DNA of 64,000 bases, taken from positions 4,268,001 through 4,332,000 of the forward strand of contig NZ_JAEKEL010000001.1 in assembly GCF_016651105.1 (NCBI RefSeq), read 5' to 3'. This DNA comes from Pseudomonas sp. TH15. GTDB taxonomy: Bacteria > Pseudomonadota > Gammaproteobacteria > Pseudomonadales > Pseudomonadaceae. Within the stretch, counting starts at the first letter, position 1; the number at the start of each line of letters is the position of its first letter. Under the pieces are notes generated by a model. That model was not told the origin of the DNA. It saw nothing but the letters and a program-made list of their open reading frames with translations, and made no database searches. Below, piece after piece: positions 55,524 to 64,000 of the stretch. Both the position numbers and the translations under genes were made by a program.

Positions 55524-55537
55524 TGAAACCGGTTTCA
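55524..55537 (+). promoter_or_regulatory. PtxS operator upstream of ptxS
   Basis: TGAAACCGGTTTCA, the perfect 14-bp palindrome known as the PtxS box, 43 bp before the ptxS ATG. It implies autoregulation, relieved by 2-ketogluconate. Confidence 0.92.
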
Positions 55538-55579
55538 GCGAAACCCGATGCGAATTCCAACAACAAGAAAACCAATGCC

Positions 55580-56608
55580 ATGAACGATTTCTCCGCCGCC
55601 CAGCGCAGCCGCGTCACCATGCTCGATGTCGCCGAACACGCGGGCGTGTCCAAGGCCAGCGTGTCGCGCTTTATCGGCGACGACCGCGCGCTGCTCTCCG
55701 ATGCCACTGCCTTGCGCATCGAGCAAGCCATCAGCGAGTTGGGCTATCGCCCCAACCAAATGGCCCGTGGCCTTAAACGCGGGCGAACTCGCCTGATTGG
55801 CATGCTGGTGGCCGATATCCGTAACCCTTATTCGATTGCCGTGATGCATGGCGTGGAAACCGCTTGCCGCCAGCACGGCTACAGCTTGGTGGTGTGCAAC
55901 ACCGATCGCGATGACGAGCAGGAGCGTCAGCACTTGGCGTTGCTGCGCTCGTACAACATCGAAGGCTTGATCGTGAACACCCTGGGCCATCACCGTGATG
56001 AGCTGCGCGAACTGCATCGGGAAATGCCGCTGGTGCTGGTGGATCGCAAGGTTGAGCAGCTCGAGAGTGATTTGGTCGGTCTGGATAACCCGGCCGCCGT
56101 TGAACTGGCCCTCGCCCACCTTGAAGAGCGCGGTTACCGCGATGTGTTGCTGGTGACTGAACCGTTTGACGGGACCAGTTCGCGGATCGAGCGGGTAAGC
56201 AGCTTCAAGGCACAGATTCAGCAACGCCCTGCGCTACAAGGGACTGTGGTTGAGACCGGCAGCGACCTGACTTCACGTTTGAAAACCTTCCTCGATGCAC
56301 CCGGCCCGGGGCCGAAAGCGCTGTTCTGTGCCAACGGGATTGCGGCGTTGGCCAGCACTCATTCGTTGCGGGAACTGGGGTGCAATCTGTTTGAGGATGT
56401 CGGACTGATCGCCCTCGATGATCTGGATTGGTATCCGTTGGTAGGCAGCGGGATTACCGCCCTCGCCCAGCCGACGGCGGAGATTGGTGCGAGTGCGTTT
56501 GAGTGTTTGCTCAAACGGTTGCGCGGGGATATCGGGCCGGTGCGGACGGTGGATTTTGCGGCGCGGTTGGTGGTACGTGGGTCGACCCTTGGAGGCGGTG
56601 GTGGTTGA
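55580..56608 (+). CDS. ptxS: LacI-family repressor PtxS
   Basis: 342-residue repressor of 2-ketogluconate genes. The helix-turn-helix and hinge are at residues 14-65: TMLDVAEHAGVSKASVSRFI, then LGYRPNQMARGLKRGRT. The periplasmic-binding-protein-like effector domain (about 68-335) includes LIGMLVADIRNPYS and a LALDDLDWY-type segment (GLIALDDLDWYPL). It binds the two TGAAACCGGTTTCA operators at 55524 and 56757 and is released by 2-ketogluconate. It heads the kguEKTD cluster, separated from it by a variant REP doublet. Confidence 0.93.
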   Translation: MNDFSAAQRSRVTMLDVAEHAGVSKASVSRFIGDDRALLSDATALRIEQAISELGYRPNQMARGLKRGRTRLIGMLVADIRNPYSIAVMHGVETACRQHGYSLVVCNTDRDDEQERQHLALLRSYNIEGLIVNTLGHHRDELRELHREMPLVLVDRKVEQLESDLVGLDNPAAVELALAHLEERGYRDVLLVTEPFDGTSSRIERVSSFKAQIQQRPALQGTVVETGSDLTSRLKTFLDAPGPGPKALFCANGIAALASTHSLRELGCNLFEDVGLIALDDLDWYPLVGSGITALAQPTAEIGASAFECLLKRLRGDIGPVRTVDFAARLVVRGSTLGGGGG

Positions 56609-56613
56609 ACTGA

Positions 56614-56710
56614 CGCTATCGCTGGCAAGCCAGCTCCCACCGTTTGCGGGTCATACACAAAAGTGTTGTACACCCCTCAACCGGTGAGAGCTGGCAAGCC
56701 AGCGATGAGG
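56614..56710. repeat. Variant REP doublet (GCTGGCAAGCCAGC core)
   Basis: ATCGCTGGCAAGCCAGCTCCCAC (from 56618) and GAGAGCTGGCAAGCCAGCGATGAGG (to 56710). The core differs from all other REP copies in the window. The spacer includes TACACAAAAGTGTTGTA, itself a dyad. Lies between ptxS and the second PtxS box. Confidence 0.85.
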
Positions 56711-56756
56711 CACGAAAAAACACCGCGGAAACATCCCATATTTTTTTGAACAAAAA

Positions 56757-56770
56757 TGAAACCGGTTTCA
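56757..56770 (+). promoter_or_regulatory. PtxS operator upstream of kguE
   Basis: A second perfect TGAAACCGGTTTCA, 13 bp before the kguE ATG, so repressor binding would overlap the translation start region. It controls kguEKTD. Confidence 0.93.
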
Positions 56771-56783
56771 GAGGTAGATAACA

Positions 56784-57566
56784 ATGAATAAACCACCCGT
56801 TTCCATCAGCCTGTCGAGCTACGGCGCCGACCTGGTCCGTCAACTCGGTCAAGGCAGTTTTGTCGACGTATTGGCCGCCGCCGGCGCCACGCGCATCGAA
56901 TGGCGCGAAGAGTTGTTGACGGTTGAAGACCCGACGCAACTGGCCGACGCCACCCAGGCCCAAGGCCTGGAAAGCGTCTACTCCTCGCCCATTGAGCTGT
57001 GGCTCGCCGGTCAATCGAAACCCAATCCCGAGCTGGCCATAACCCTGCAACGGGCCCAAACATTCGGCGCCAAATGGCTGAAAGTCTCCCTCGGCTACTT
57101 CACCGACAACAACGATCTCCAGGCGTTGGCGCGGCAGCTGAGCCAGAGCCCGGTGCAACTGCTGGTCGAAAACGACCAGACCTTGCACGGCGGCCGCATC
57201 GAACCGTTCCAGCGTTTCTTCAATGAAGTCGAGCAGCACAACCTGCCGATCAAAATGACCTTCGACATCGGCAACTGGCAATGGCAGGACCAGTCCGCCG
57301 CCAGCGCCGCGCGGTTGCTCGGTCGGCATGTCGGTTACGTGCATTGCAAAGCGGTGGTCCGCCGGGCCGACGGTAAATTGGTGGCGATACCGCCCGGCGC
57401 CGCCGACCTGCATTTATGGGAACAACTGCTGCGGCATATGGCCCAAGGCGTAATGCGGGCGGCGGAATATCCGCTGCAAGGCGATGACCTGGTGCAACTG
57501 ACCACCGAGCATGTCGCCACCCTCGCCCGCCTCGGTCAATCACGGTTGGAGAGCACGCATGTCTGA
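56784..57566 (+). CDS. kguE: 2-ketogluconate utilisation epimerase/isomerase-like protein KguE
   Basis: 260-residue TIM-barrel protein of the AP endonuclease 2/xylose-isomerase-like superfamily. Metal-site residues are likely in IEWREELL (about 37), [12 protein letters not shown] (Glu near 124), [10 protein letters not shown] (Asp near 160), HCKAVVRR (His near 190) and Glu near 235. The exact reaction in 2-ketogluconate use is not settled as far as I know. It is the first gene of kguEKTD under PtxS; kguK overlaps its end by 8 bp. Confidence 0.85.
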   Translation: MNKPPVSISLSSYGADLVRQLGQGSFVDVLAAAGATRIEWREELLTVEDPTQLADATQAQGLESVYSSPIELWLAGQSKPNPELAITLQRAQTFGAKWLKVSLGYFTDNNDLQALARQLSQSPVQLLVENDQTLHGGRIEPFQRFFNEVEQHNLPIKMTFDIGNWQWQDQSAASAARLLGRHVGYVHCKAVVRRADGKLVAIPPGAADLHLWEQLLRHMAQGVMRAAEYPLQGDDLVQLTTEHVATLARLGQSRLESTHV

Positions 57567-58533
57567 GATCGATATTCTGTCGTTCGGCGAAACCATGGCG
57601 ATGTTCGTCGCCGAGCAGAACGGCGACCTGGCCGAGGTTGGCCATTTTCATAAACGCATTGCCGGGGCCGACAGCAACGTCGCCATCGGCTTGTCGCGAC
57701 TGGGGTTCAACGTTACCTGGCTGAGCCGGGTCGGCGCTGATTCCCTGGGTCGCTTTGTGATCGATACGCTGGAGAAAGAAGGCCTGGATTGCCGCCATGT
57801 CGCTATCGACCCGGCGCACCCCACCGGGTTTCAGCTCAAGTCGCGTACCGATGATGGCAGCGACCCGGTGGTCGAATATTTCCGCCGTGGTTCGGCAGCC
57901 AGCCATTTGTCGGTGCAGTCGATTACCACGCAACTGCTCAACGCCCGGCACTTGCACGCCACCGGCATTCCGCCGGCACTGTCGGCCAGCGCTCGGGAAA
58001 TGTCCTTCGAATTAATGACCCGCATGCGCGCGGCCGGTCGCAGCGTGTCTTTCGACCCGAACCTGCGCCCGAGCCTGTGGGCCAGCGAGCAACAGATGAT
58101 TACCGAGATCAACCGCCTCGCCGCCCTCGCCCATTGGGTGCTGCCGGGTTTGAGCGAGGGTCGTTTGCTGACCGGGTTTGAAGACCCGGCGGACATTGCG
58201 GCGTTTTACCTCGACCAAGGTGCCGAAGCCGTGGCGATCAAACTCGGGCCGCACGGCGCTTATTACCGCACACATCTGGATCAGGGTTTTGTGGCTGGCG
58301 TACCGGTGCAAACGGTTGTCGATACTGTCGGGGCTGGCGATGGCTTTGCCGTAGGGATGATCAGCGCTCTGCTGGAAAACCACAGTTTTGCCGACGCCGT
58401 GAAGCGCGCCAACTGGATTGGTAGTCGTGCAGTGCAGAGTCGGGGGGATATGGAGGGATTGCCGACCCGCCGTGAGTTACCCGTTGAATTCGAAACTGCT
58501 AATCGCGAGCAAGCTTTGCTCCTGCAAGGGTAA
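57559..58533 (+). CDS. kguK: 2-ketogluconate kinase KguK (PfkB family)
   Basis: 324-residue ribokinase-family sugar kinase that phosphorylates 2-ketogluconate to 2-keto-6-phosphogluconate. It has the N-terminal GxG-type substrate loop [15 protein letters not shown] (about 36-50) and [13 protein letters not shown] near the end with catalytic D261. ATG 57559 overlaps the kguE stop (ATGTCTGA). The last ten residues, [10 protein letters not shown] (315-324), and the stop are encoded by a REP element, so the native C-terminus probably ended earlier and was replaced. The kinase core is complete. Confidence 0.92.
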   Translation: MSEIDILSFGETMAMFVAEQNGDLAEVGHFHKRIAGADSNVAIGLSRLGFNVTWLSRVGADSLGRFVIDTLEKEGLDCRHVAIDPAHPTGFQLKSRTDDGSDPVVEYFRRGSAASHLSVQSITTQLLNARHLHATGIPPALSASAREMSFELMTRMRAAGRSVSFDPNLRPSLWASEQQMITEINRLAALAHWVLPGLSEGRLLTGFEDPADIAAFYLDQGAEAVAIKLGPHGAYYRTHLDQGFVAGVPVQTVVDTVGAGDGFAVGMISALLENHSFADAVKRANWIGSRAVQSRGDMEGLPTRRELPVEFETANREQALLLQG

Positions 58534-58580
58534 GCCGTGCGCTCGCCTTTGTAGGAGCAGAGCTTGCTCGCGAAGGCGTC
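58501..58580. repeat. REP doublet (type B) overlapping the 3' end of kguK
   Basis: AATCGCGAGCAAGCTTTGCTCC (from 58501, in-frame coding) and GGAGCAGAGCTTGCTCGCGAAGG (to 58578). It sits inside the kgu operon between kguK and kguT. Confidence 0.92.
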
Positions 58581-58648
58581 CTTTGACTCGCAATACAGTT
58601 TAAACCGTTACCTGCTGCGACAAAAACAACAAGCTCAGGAGCACCATC

Positions 58649-59947
58649 ATGAAAACTGCAACACTCGCCGCCCGCCGCTGGTGGTACATCATGCCCATCG
58701 TATTCATCACCTACAGCCTGGCGTACCTCGACCGCGCGAACTACGGGTTCGCCGCCGCCTCCGGGATGGCCGCCGACCTGATGATCACACCGGGTCTGTC
58801 ATCGATGCTCGGTGCGCTGTTCTTCCTCGGCTATTTTTTCTTCCAGGTGCCCGGCGCGATCTATGCCCAGAAGCACAGCGTCAAGAAGCTGATTTTCGTC
58901 AGCCTGATCCTCTGGGGCGGCTTGGCCACCCTGACCGGGATCGTCTCCAACGCCTATTGGCTGATCGTCATTCGCTTCATGCTCGGCGTGGTCGAAGCGG
59001 CGGTAATGCCGGCGATGCTGGTGTACTTGTGCCACTGGTTCACCCGTGCCGAACGCTCCCGGGCCAACACCTTTCTGATCCTCGGCAACCCGGTGACCAT
59101 GCTCTGGATGTCGGTGGTGTCGGGCTATCTGGTGCAGCATTTCAGTTGGCGCTGGATGTTCATCGTCGAGGGTCTGCCGGCGGTGATCTGGGCGTTTATC
59201 TGGTGGCGTCTGGCCGATGAGCGTCCAGCCCAGGCCAAGTGGCTCAGCGACCAGGAAAAACAAGACCTGGAAAGCGCCTTGGCCGCCGAACAGGTTGGCA
59301 TCAAAGCCGTGAAGAACTACGCCGAAGCCTTCCGCTCGCCGAAAGTGATCGTGCTGGCCTTGCAGTTTTTCTGCTGGAGCATTGGCGTCTACGGTTTTGT
59401 GCTGTGGCTGCCGTCGATCCTCAAGGCTGGTTTGCAGATGGACATGGTCGAAGCCGGCTGGCTCTCGGCGCTGCCGTACCTGGCAGCGGTGATCGGCATG
59501 CTTGCGGTGTCCTGGGGCTCGGACAAATTGCAGAAGCGCAAACGCTTTGTGTGGCCGCCGCTGCTCATCGCCTCGATTGCGTTCTACGGTTCTTATGCGT
59601 TGGGCGCTGAACACTTCTGGTGGTCCTACACCTTGCTGGTGATCGCCGGCGCCTGCATGTACGCACCTTACGGGCCGTTTTTTGCGATCGTCCCGGAGAT
59701 CCTGCCGGCCAACGTTGCCGGTGGCGCCATGGCGCTGATCAATAGCATGGGCGCACTTGGCTCGTTTGGCGGTTCTTATCTGGTCGGCTACTTGAACAGC
59801 ACCACCGGTTCGCCCGGCGCGTCGTATCTGTTGATGAGCGGCGCGTTGATGCTCTCGGTGGTGCTGACGATTTTCCTCAAGCCCGGCGCCAGTGACCGGG
59901 TCGTGGCCAAAGCCGTGACTGCGCGCCGCGTACCGGCCCATTCCTGA
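58649..59947 (+). CDS. kguT: 2-ketogluconate transporter KguT (MFS)
   Basis: 432-residue major facilitator of the anion:cation symporter group (PhtA/GudP-like) that imports 2-ketogluconate. Twelve hydrophobic helices; the N-terminal motif YSLAYLDRANYGFAAAS is the ACS family signature with DRANYG. Loop 2-3 contains AQKHSVKKLIF. Ribosome site AGGAGC is 6 bp before ATG 58649. It is separated from kguK by a REP doublet and followed after 13 bp by kguD. Confidence 0.92.
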   Translation: MKTATLAARRWWYIMPIVFITYSLAYLDRANYGFAAASGMAADLMITPGLSSMLGALFFLGYFFFQVPGAIYAQKHSVKKLIFVSLILWGGLATLTGIVSNAYWLIVIRFMLGVVEAAVMPAMLVYLCHWFTRAERSRANTFLILGNPVTMLWMSVVSGYLVQHFSWRWMFIVEGLPAVIWAFIWWRLADERPAQAKWLSDQEKQDLESALAAEQVGIKAVKNYAEAFRSPKVIVLALQFFCWSIGVYGFVLWLPSILKAGLQMDMVEAGWLSALPYLAAVIGMLAVSWGSDKLQKRKRFVWPPLLIASIAFYGSYALGAEHFWWSYTLLVIAGACMYAPYGPFFAIVPEILPANVAGGAMALINSMGALGSFGGSYLVGYLNSTTGSPGASYLLMSGALMLSVVLTIFLKPGASDRVVAKAVTARRVPAHS

Positions 59948-59960
59948 AGAGACTTTTGCC

Positions 59961-60938
59961 ATGAAAAAACACGTCGTGTTGTACAAGAAACTCTCGCCAG
60001 CGCTGATGGCGCGCCTGCAAGAACAGTGCGAGGTAACACTGATCGAAAGCCTCGACGCTGACGGCCTCATGCAACTGCGCGACGCCCTGCCCCGCGCCCA
60101 CGGTCTGCTCGGTGCCAGTCTGAAACTCGATGCTGCGTTGCTGGATCTCGCGCCGCAACTGCAGGCGATTGCCAGCGTTTCGGTGGGCGTCGACAACTAC
60201 GACATCGACTACCTGACTCGACGCAAAGTCGTCCTGACCAACACTCCCGACGTGCTGACCGAAACCACGGCCGACACCGGTTTCGCGCTGATCCTGGCCA
60301 CCGCCCGACGCGTAGTAGAACTGGCCAACCTGGTTCGCGCCGGCCAGTGGAGCCGCAACATCGGCCCAGCGCAGTTTGGCACCGATGTGCACGGCAAGAC
60401 GCTGGGCATCATCGGCATGGGCCGCATCGGTGAAGCGCTGGCCCAGCGTGGTCATTTCGGCTTTGGCATGCCGGTGCTCTATCACAGCCAGTCGCGTAAA
60501 CCGGCAGTCGAGGAGCGATTCGATGCGCAGTACCGCAGCCTCGAAGATTTGCTCAAACAGGCCGATTTCATTTGCCTGACCTTGCCGCTGACGGCGCAGA
60601 CCGAAGGTTTGATCGGTGCCGAGCAGTTTGCATTGATGCGCCCGGAAAGCATCTTCATCAATATCTCGCGGGGCAAGGTAATAGATGAGGCGGCGCTGAT
60701 CGATGCCTTGCGCAATAAGCAAATTCGCGCGGCGGGGCTGGATGTGTTCGAGCGTGAACCGTTGAGTCATGACTCGCCGTTGTTGCAGCTCGACAATGTG
60801 GTGGCGACGCCGCACATGGGCTCGGCGACGCATGAAACGCGTGAGGCGATGGCGCGCTGTGCAGTGGAGAATCTGATGGCCGCGCTGAAGGGAGAGAAAC
60901 CGGCGAATCTGGTGAATCCATCTGTCTGGCGGGGCTGA
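59961..60938 (+). CDS. kguD: 2-ketogluconate-6-phosphate reductase KguD
   Basis: 325-residue D-2-hydroxyacid dehydrogenase that reduces 2-keto-6-phosphogluconate to 6-phosphogluconate, feeding the Entner-Doudoroff path. The nucleotide site is GIIGMGRIGEALAQRG (about 150-165). Catalytic Arg, Glu and His are in NISRGKVIDEAAL, VFEREPL and TPHMGSATHETRE. The N-terminus is that of the glyoxylate/2-ketogluconate reductase family. Last gene of the kgu operon; a REP doublet follows. Confidence 0.92.
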   Translation: MKKHVVLYKKLSPALMARLQEQCEVTLIESLDADGLMQLRDALPRAHGLLGASLKLDAALLDLAPQLQAIASVSVGVDNYDIDYLTRRKVVLTNTPDVLTETTADTGFALILATARRVVELANLVRAGQWSRNIGPAQFGTDVHGKTLGIIGMGRIGEALAQRGHFGFGMPVLYHSQSRKPAVEERFDAQYRSLEDLLKQADFICLTLPLTAQTEGLIGAEQFALMRPESIFINISRGKVIDEAALIDALRNKQIRAAGLDVFEREPLSHDSPLLQLDNVVATPHMGSATHETREAMARCAVENLMAALKGEKPANLVNPSVWRG

Positions 60939-60960
60939 GATTTGTAGCGTTTTCGCCGCC

Positions 60961-61037
60961 GTCTTCGCGAGCAAGCTTTGCTCCTACAGGTGCGACGCAT
61001 GCCTTTTGTGTAGGAGCAAAGCTTGCTCGCGATTGGG
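60961..61037. repeat. REP doublet (type B)
   Basis: TTCGCGAGCAAGCTTTGCTCC... and ...GGAGCAAAGCTTGCTCGCGA with a 22-base spacer, between convergent kguD and the transaminase gene. Its arms are closest to the copy at the end of kguK. Confidence 0.92.
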
Positions 61038-61060
61038 CCGGAACAGACAATGCAGATCCA

Positions 61061-62248
61061 TCAGGCACTGCGCGCTTGTAAAAGCTGCGCCGCACACAGC
61101 GCAATCCGCCGACACGCATCCGCCAGTTTCACCTGATCCACCACCAACCCAAGTCGAATATGCCCTGCCGCACTCGGCCCGAACGCCTCGCCCGCCAGCA
61201 CCGACACCCCATACCCTTCCAGCAACCGCTCGGCAAACCCTTGGGCACACAGCCCCGTCTGGCGTACATCGACCATCACGAACATCCCGCCATCGGGACG
61301 AATCGGATACAACCCCGGACAACCCTGCAAACGCTCGCACACCAGGTCCCGGCGCTGGCGATATTCTTCACGCATTTGCGCCACTTCCGGCAAGTCCCCG
61401 TCCAGTGCAACTTGCGCAGCGTTCTGCACAAAATCCGGAATCCCAAACAGCATGCACAACGACAGGTGCACCAAGTGTTCGGCCAAGGGTTTTGGACCGA
61501 TCACCCAACCGACCCGCCAACCGCTCATGGCGTGGGATTTTGACAGGCTATTAATGGTCGCGGTGCGCTCGGCCATGCCGGGCAAACTGGCCGGGCTGAT
61601 GTGCTCACCTTCGTACAGCAAGTCGCTATAGACCTCATCGCTGATCAGCCACAAGTCGTGACGAACGCAGAGCACCGCCAGTTCCTGCCAGATCAACAAT
61701 GGAAGGCTGGCACCAGACGGATTGTTTGGGCTGTTGAGCAGAATCACCCGGGTTTTGGGGGTGATCAGCGCCGCGACATCGGCCGGATCCACCCGAAAAC
61801 CATTCTCCGGACGCACCGCCACCGGAACCACTTTTGCCCCGCAGGCCCCGAAAACACCTTCGTAAGTGACATACATCGGTTCGGCGACGATCACTTCATC
61901 GCCCGGATCGAGCAGGCATTGCGCTACCGAATACACCGCGCATTGCGCACCCGGCAACACGATCACATGCCCGGCATCCACCGCCTGACCGCTGCGTCTC
62001 CGATGCCGGCTGGCGATGCTGTTACGCAGCGCCCGGGTGCCGCGTACGTCGGAGTAATGAGTGTCGCCGGCCAGCAGGCTGTCGATCGCAGCCTGCACAA
62101 TAAGCTTGGGCGTATCGAAATCCGGATCGCCCACCGACAGCAGCAGCACATCAACGCCCTGCTCGCGCAACTCCAGCGCTCGATCATGAATCTGCCAGGC
62201 CGCCGCTCCGTCACCGGCGATGCGTTGGGTCAGGGCTGAATAGCGCAT
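61061..62248 (-). CDS. aruH: Arginine-pyruvate transaminase AruH-like aminotransferase
   Basis: 395-residue class I/II PLP aminotransferase. The N-terminus MRYSALTQRIAGDGAAAW and the segment SLLAGDTHYSDVRG match, as I remember it, P. aeruginosa AruH, the first enzyme of the arginine transaminase pathway. The PLP lysine is in NSLSKSHAMSGWRVGW (about 235). NSPNNPSGA and SDEVYSDLLY are cofactor contacts, and the C-terminal Arg is in GHIRLGLV. The aruI decarboxylase, often adjacent, is absent here, so another substrate amino acid is possible. Confidence 0.78.
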   Translation of the reverse strand: MRYSALTQRIAGDGAAAWQIHDRALELREQGVDVLLLSVGDPDFDTPKLIVQAAIDSLLAGDTHYSDVRGTRALRNSIASRHRRRSGQAVDAGHVIVLPGAQCAVYSVAQCLLDPGDEVIVAEPMYVTYEGVFGACGAKVVPVAVRPENGFRVDPADVAALITPKTRVILLNSPNNPSGASLPLLIWQELAVLCVRHDLWLISDEVYSDLLYEGEHISPASLPGMAERTATINSLSKSHAMSGWRVGWVIGPKPLAEHLVHLSLCMLFGIPDFVQNAAQVALDGDLPEVAQMREEYRQRRDLVCERLQGCPGLYPIRPDGGMFVMVDVRQTGLCAQGFAERLLEGYGVSVLAGEAFGPSAAGHIRLGLVVDQVKLADACRRIALCAAQLLQARSA

Positions 62249-62288
62249 GTACTTCTCCTATCGCGCGTGTTCCAGTCACAACCCTATC

Positions 62289-63914
62289 TCAAATTACAAA
62301 TCGCGCCACCATCGCATTCAAATCCACCGCCAAACGCGACAGTTCATGCGTCGCGGTGCTGGTCTGGTTGGCACCGGCGGCGGACTGGATAGCCAGGTCA
62401 CGAATGTTGACCAGGTTGCGATCGACTTCGCGGGACACCTGGGCCTGTTCTTCCGAAGCACTGGCGATGACCAGGTTGCGCTCGTTGATCATATGGATCG
62501 ATTGGGTGATCTGCTCCAACGCAACCCCGGCGGCGCGGGCCAATTCCAGGGTGCTGTGGGTGCGCTGATTGCTTTGCTGCATCGAGGAGACTGCTTCACC
62601 GGTGCCGTTCTGAATGCCGGCGACCATTTTTTCGATTTCCTGGGTCGATTGCGCGGTGCGGTGGGCCAGCGCCCGAACTTCGTCTGCCACCACCGCGAAA
62701 CCACGTCCGGCTTCACCGGCACGAGCCGCTTCGATTGCGGCGTTGAGCGCCAGCAAGTTGGTTTGCTCGGCGATGGCGCGGATCACGTCCAGTACCTTGC
62801 CGATGTCGCGACCCTGAGCCGCCAGGCCTTCGATCATCACCGAGGTGTTTTGCACGTCGTGGGTCATAGTCTGGATCGCGTCAACGGTTTCCACCACGCG
62901 GTTGCGACCTTCACGGGCAGCCTGGGTCGACTGGTTCGAGGCTTCGGAGGTCGACACCGCGTTGCGTGCCACTTCTTCGACGGCGGCGGTCATTTCATTG
63001 ACTGCAGTGGCGGCCTGTTCGATTTCGTTGTTCTGCTGTTGCAGGCCGCGCGAGGCTTCTTCGGTGACTGCACTGAGCTCTTCAGCGGCGGCACCCAACT
63101 GAGTGGCGGAACCGGCGATCTGCTCGATGGTTTTGCGCAGGTTGGCTTGCATGACCGACAAAGCGCCGAGCAGGCGGGACGGTTCATCCTTGCCATCGAT
63201 TTCGATGGTTTTGGTCAAGTTGCCGCCAGCAATGGTTTGCGCGGCGGCGACTGCGCGGTTCAGCGGGGTGACAATGCTGCGCGTCAGCAGCAGGGCCAGC
63301 AAAACCGTGGCCAGCGCAGCCACCACCGAAACGATGATGATCCCGGTGATGGCGCTGTCGTAATGTTCACCCGCTTCCTGGGAGGCGCTCTTCGCATCGG
63401 CAGCATTGATTGCGATCAGTTTGTTGAGCTGCTCGCCCATCTGGTCAGTGCCGTCCTTGATCCGCGTATTGATCAGCGTACGCATCTCATCGACCTTGTC
63501 CTGTCGCGACAACTCCATCATCTGGTTTTGCGCTTGCAGATAACTGTCGAGCGTCGCGGCAAACGCCCGGTATTGCGCAAGTTCTTCGCCGCCAGCAGGC
63601 AGTGCGGCGTAGCTGGCTTGCGCGCTGCGCACCTTGTCGACCAACACACCGATGCGGGTCTGCGCTTCCTGCAAACCCGCCGGATCGCGGTTGACCAGAA
63701 TCCGGAACGAGAGGATGCGCAAGCGCAGGACGTTTTCCGTAACGACGCCCAGGTAACCGACGCTAGGCAGTTGGTTGGTCTGCATGTCGACAGACGCCTG
63801 GCGAATGGTCGTCATGCGGTTGGCGGCAAATACGCCGAGCAAAATCACCAACAAGGCGATAAAAGCAAAACTGAGAAAGGCACGCGGGGCGATATTCAGG
63901 TTACGCAAAGACAT
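62289..63914 (-). CDS. Methyl-accepting chemotaxis protein
   Basis: 541-residue chemoreceptor. TM1 is at about 12-31, followed by a periplasmic four-helix-bundle-type sensor domain of about 155 residues and TM2 at about 187-209. HAMP ([22 protein letters not shown]) comes next and a long cytoplasmic coiled coil. The hairpin tip is [20 protein letters not shown]. No C-terminal CheR pentapeptide is seen. ATG 63914 is the family start; a GTG at 63962 would add sixteen unlikely residues. Ribosome site is weak (GAGAG, then TCCTCCT). Ligand unknown. Confidence 0.92.
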   Translation of the reverse strand: MSLRNLNIAPRAFLSFAFIALLVILLGVFAANRMTTIRQASVDMQTNQLPSVGYLGVVTENVLRLRILSFRILVNRDPAGLQEAQTRIGVLVDKVRSAQASYAALPAGGEELAQYRAFAATLDSYLQAQNQMMELSRQDKVDEMRTLINTRIKDGTDQMGEQLNKLIAINAADAKSASQEAGEHYDSAITGIIIVSVVAALATVLLALLLTRSIVTPLNRAVAAAQTIAGGNLTKTIEIDGKDEPSRLLGALSVMQANLRKTIEQIAGSATQLGAAAEELSAVTEEASRGLQQQNNEIEQAATAVNEMTAAVEEVARNAVSTSEASNQSTQAAREGRNRVVETVDAIQTMTHDVQNTSVMIEGLAAQGRDIGKVLDVIRAIAEQTNLLALNAAIEAARAGEAGRGFAVVADEVRALAHRTAQSTQEIEKMVAGIQNGTGEAVSSMQQSNQRTHSTLELARAAGVALEQITQSIHMINERNLVIASASEEQAQVSREVDRNLVNIRDLAIQSAAGANQTSTATHELSRLAVDLNAMVARFVI

Positions 63915-64000
63915 AGGAGGACTCTCGAATGAGGTAACTGCGAGCGTCCTTGCCGTAATCACTGGCCCGTAAACGGGTTCAGCCCGGCGTCACTGTTCGA

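Noticed and set aside
62247-63932. A 561-codon open frame on + opposite the chemoreceptor gene
   Set aside because: The minus strand encodes an unmistakable MCP hairpin and HAMP; the + frame has low-complexity Gly/His-rich shadow sequence.
1-64000. tRNA, rRNA or known riboswitch
   Set aside because: No cloverleaf with TTCGA-type T-loop at a plausible position, no rRNA-like stretch and no conserved riboswitch core were recognised by eye; a covariance-model search would be needed for weak cases.

Overview
The window looks like a chromosomal segment from a Pseudomonas of the P. fluorescens group. The signs are the high GC content, the many Pseudomonas REP/REPIN elements between genes, and Pseudomonas-style operons (arn with a linked ugd, ptxS-kguEKTD, efeUOB, sfnG, an aruH-like transaminase). 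No rRNA, tRNA, CRISPR array or complete insertion sequence was seen. Apart from one AT-richer islet at about 49.6-55.4 kb, it reads as core genome.

Layout. 1-2163: end of an Fe(III)-type ABC importer (truncated permease plus ATPase), followed by a lone convergent tyrosine recombinase (2170-3141). 3142-13892: control region and a tightly overlapping arnBCADTEF-ugd operon for adding 4-amino-4-deoxy-L-arabinose to lipid A, ending in an extra GT-C (GT39-like) glycosyltransferase. 14010-16752: GNAT acetyltransferase, MFS transporter with a strong terminator, HPP membrane protein. 16988-26553: branched-chain acyl-CoA catabolism. A valine-type pair on + (3-hydroxyisobutyryl-CoA hydrolase and acyl-CoA dehydrogenase) converges on an isoleucine/2-methylbutyrate-type set on - (acyl-CoA ligase, SDR dehydrogenase, thiolase, acyl-CoA dehydrogenase, enoyl-CoA hydratase), with an AraC regulator upstream. 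26798-31073: Fur box and efeUOB iron uptake, with an extra EfeM-type protein. 31180-38799: pssA, a TetR/DUF1348 pair, sfnG with a sigma-54 promoter, a TSUP permease, nudC, a dienoyl-CoA isomerase and a methyltransferase. 38953-41381: cytochrome b561, secreted Cys-containing TPR protein, ECF sigma factor and anti-sigma factor in one module. 41431-48704: nicotinamidase, then an RstBA-like two-component system divergent from an RND efflux adaptor/pump. 48886-55319: DUF1345 protein, a bidirectional terminator, an autotransporter and a 944-residue protein of unknown function. 55524-60938: the ptxS-kgu 2-ketogluconate regulon with two perfect PtxS operators. 61061-63914: AruH-like transaminase and a methyl-accepting chemotaxis protein.

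The most distinctive observations are: the AT-richer islet with the 944-residue protein (Ig-like modules, in-frame 15-bp repeats) and its autotransporter neighbour; the b561/TPR/ECF/anti-sigma module, whose sigma factor has an ideal ribosome binding site in front of ATC rather than a normal start; the second GT-C enzyme in the arn operon; and REP elements that invade coding sequence, giving the last ten residues of KguK and several stop codons. All functional calls rest on motif recognition and recalled family knowledge; no database search was run.
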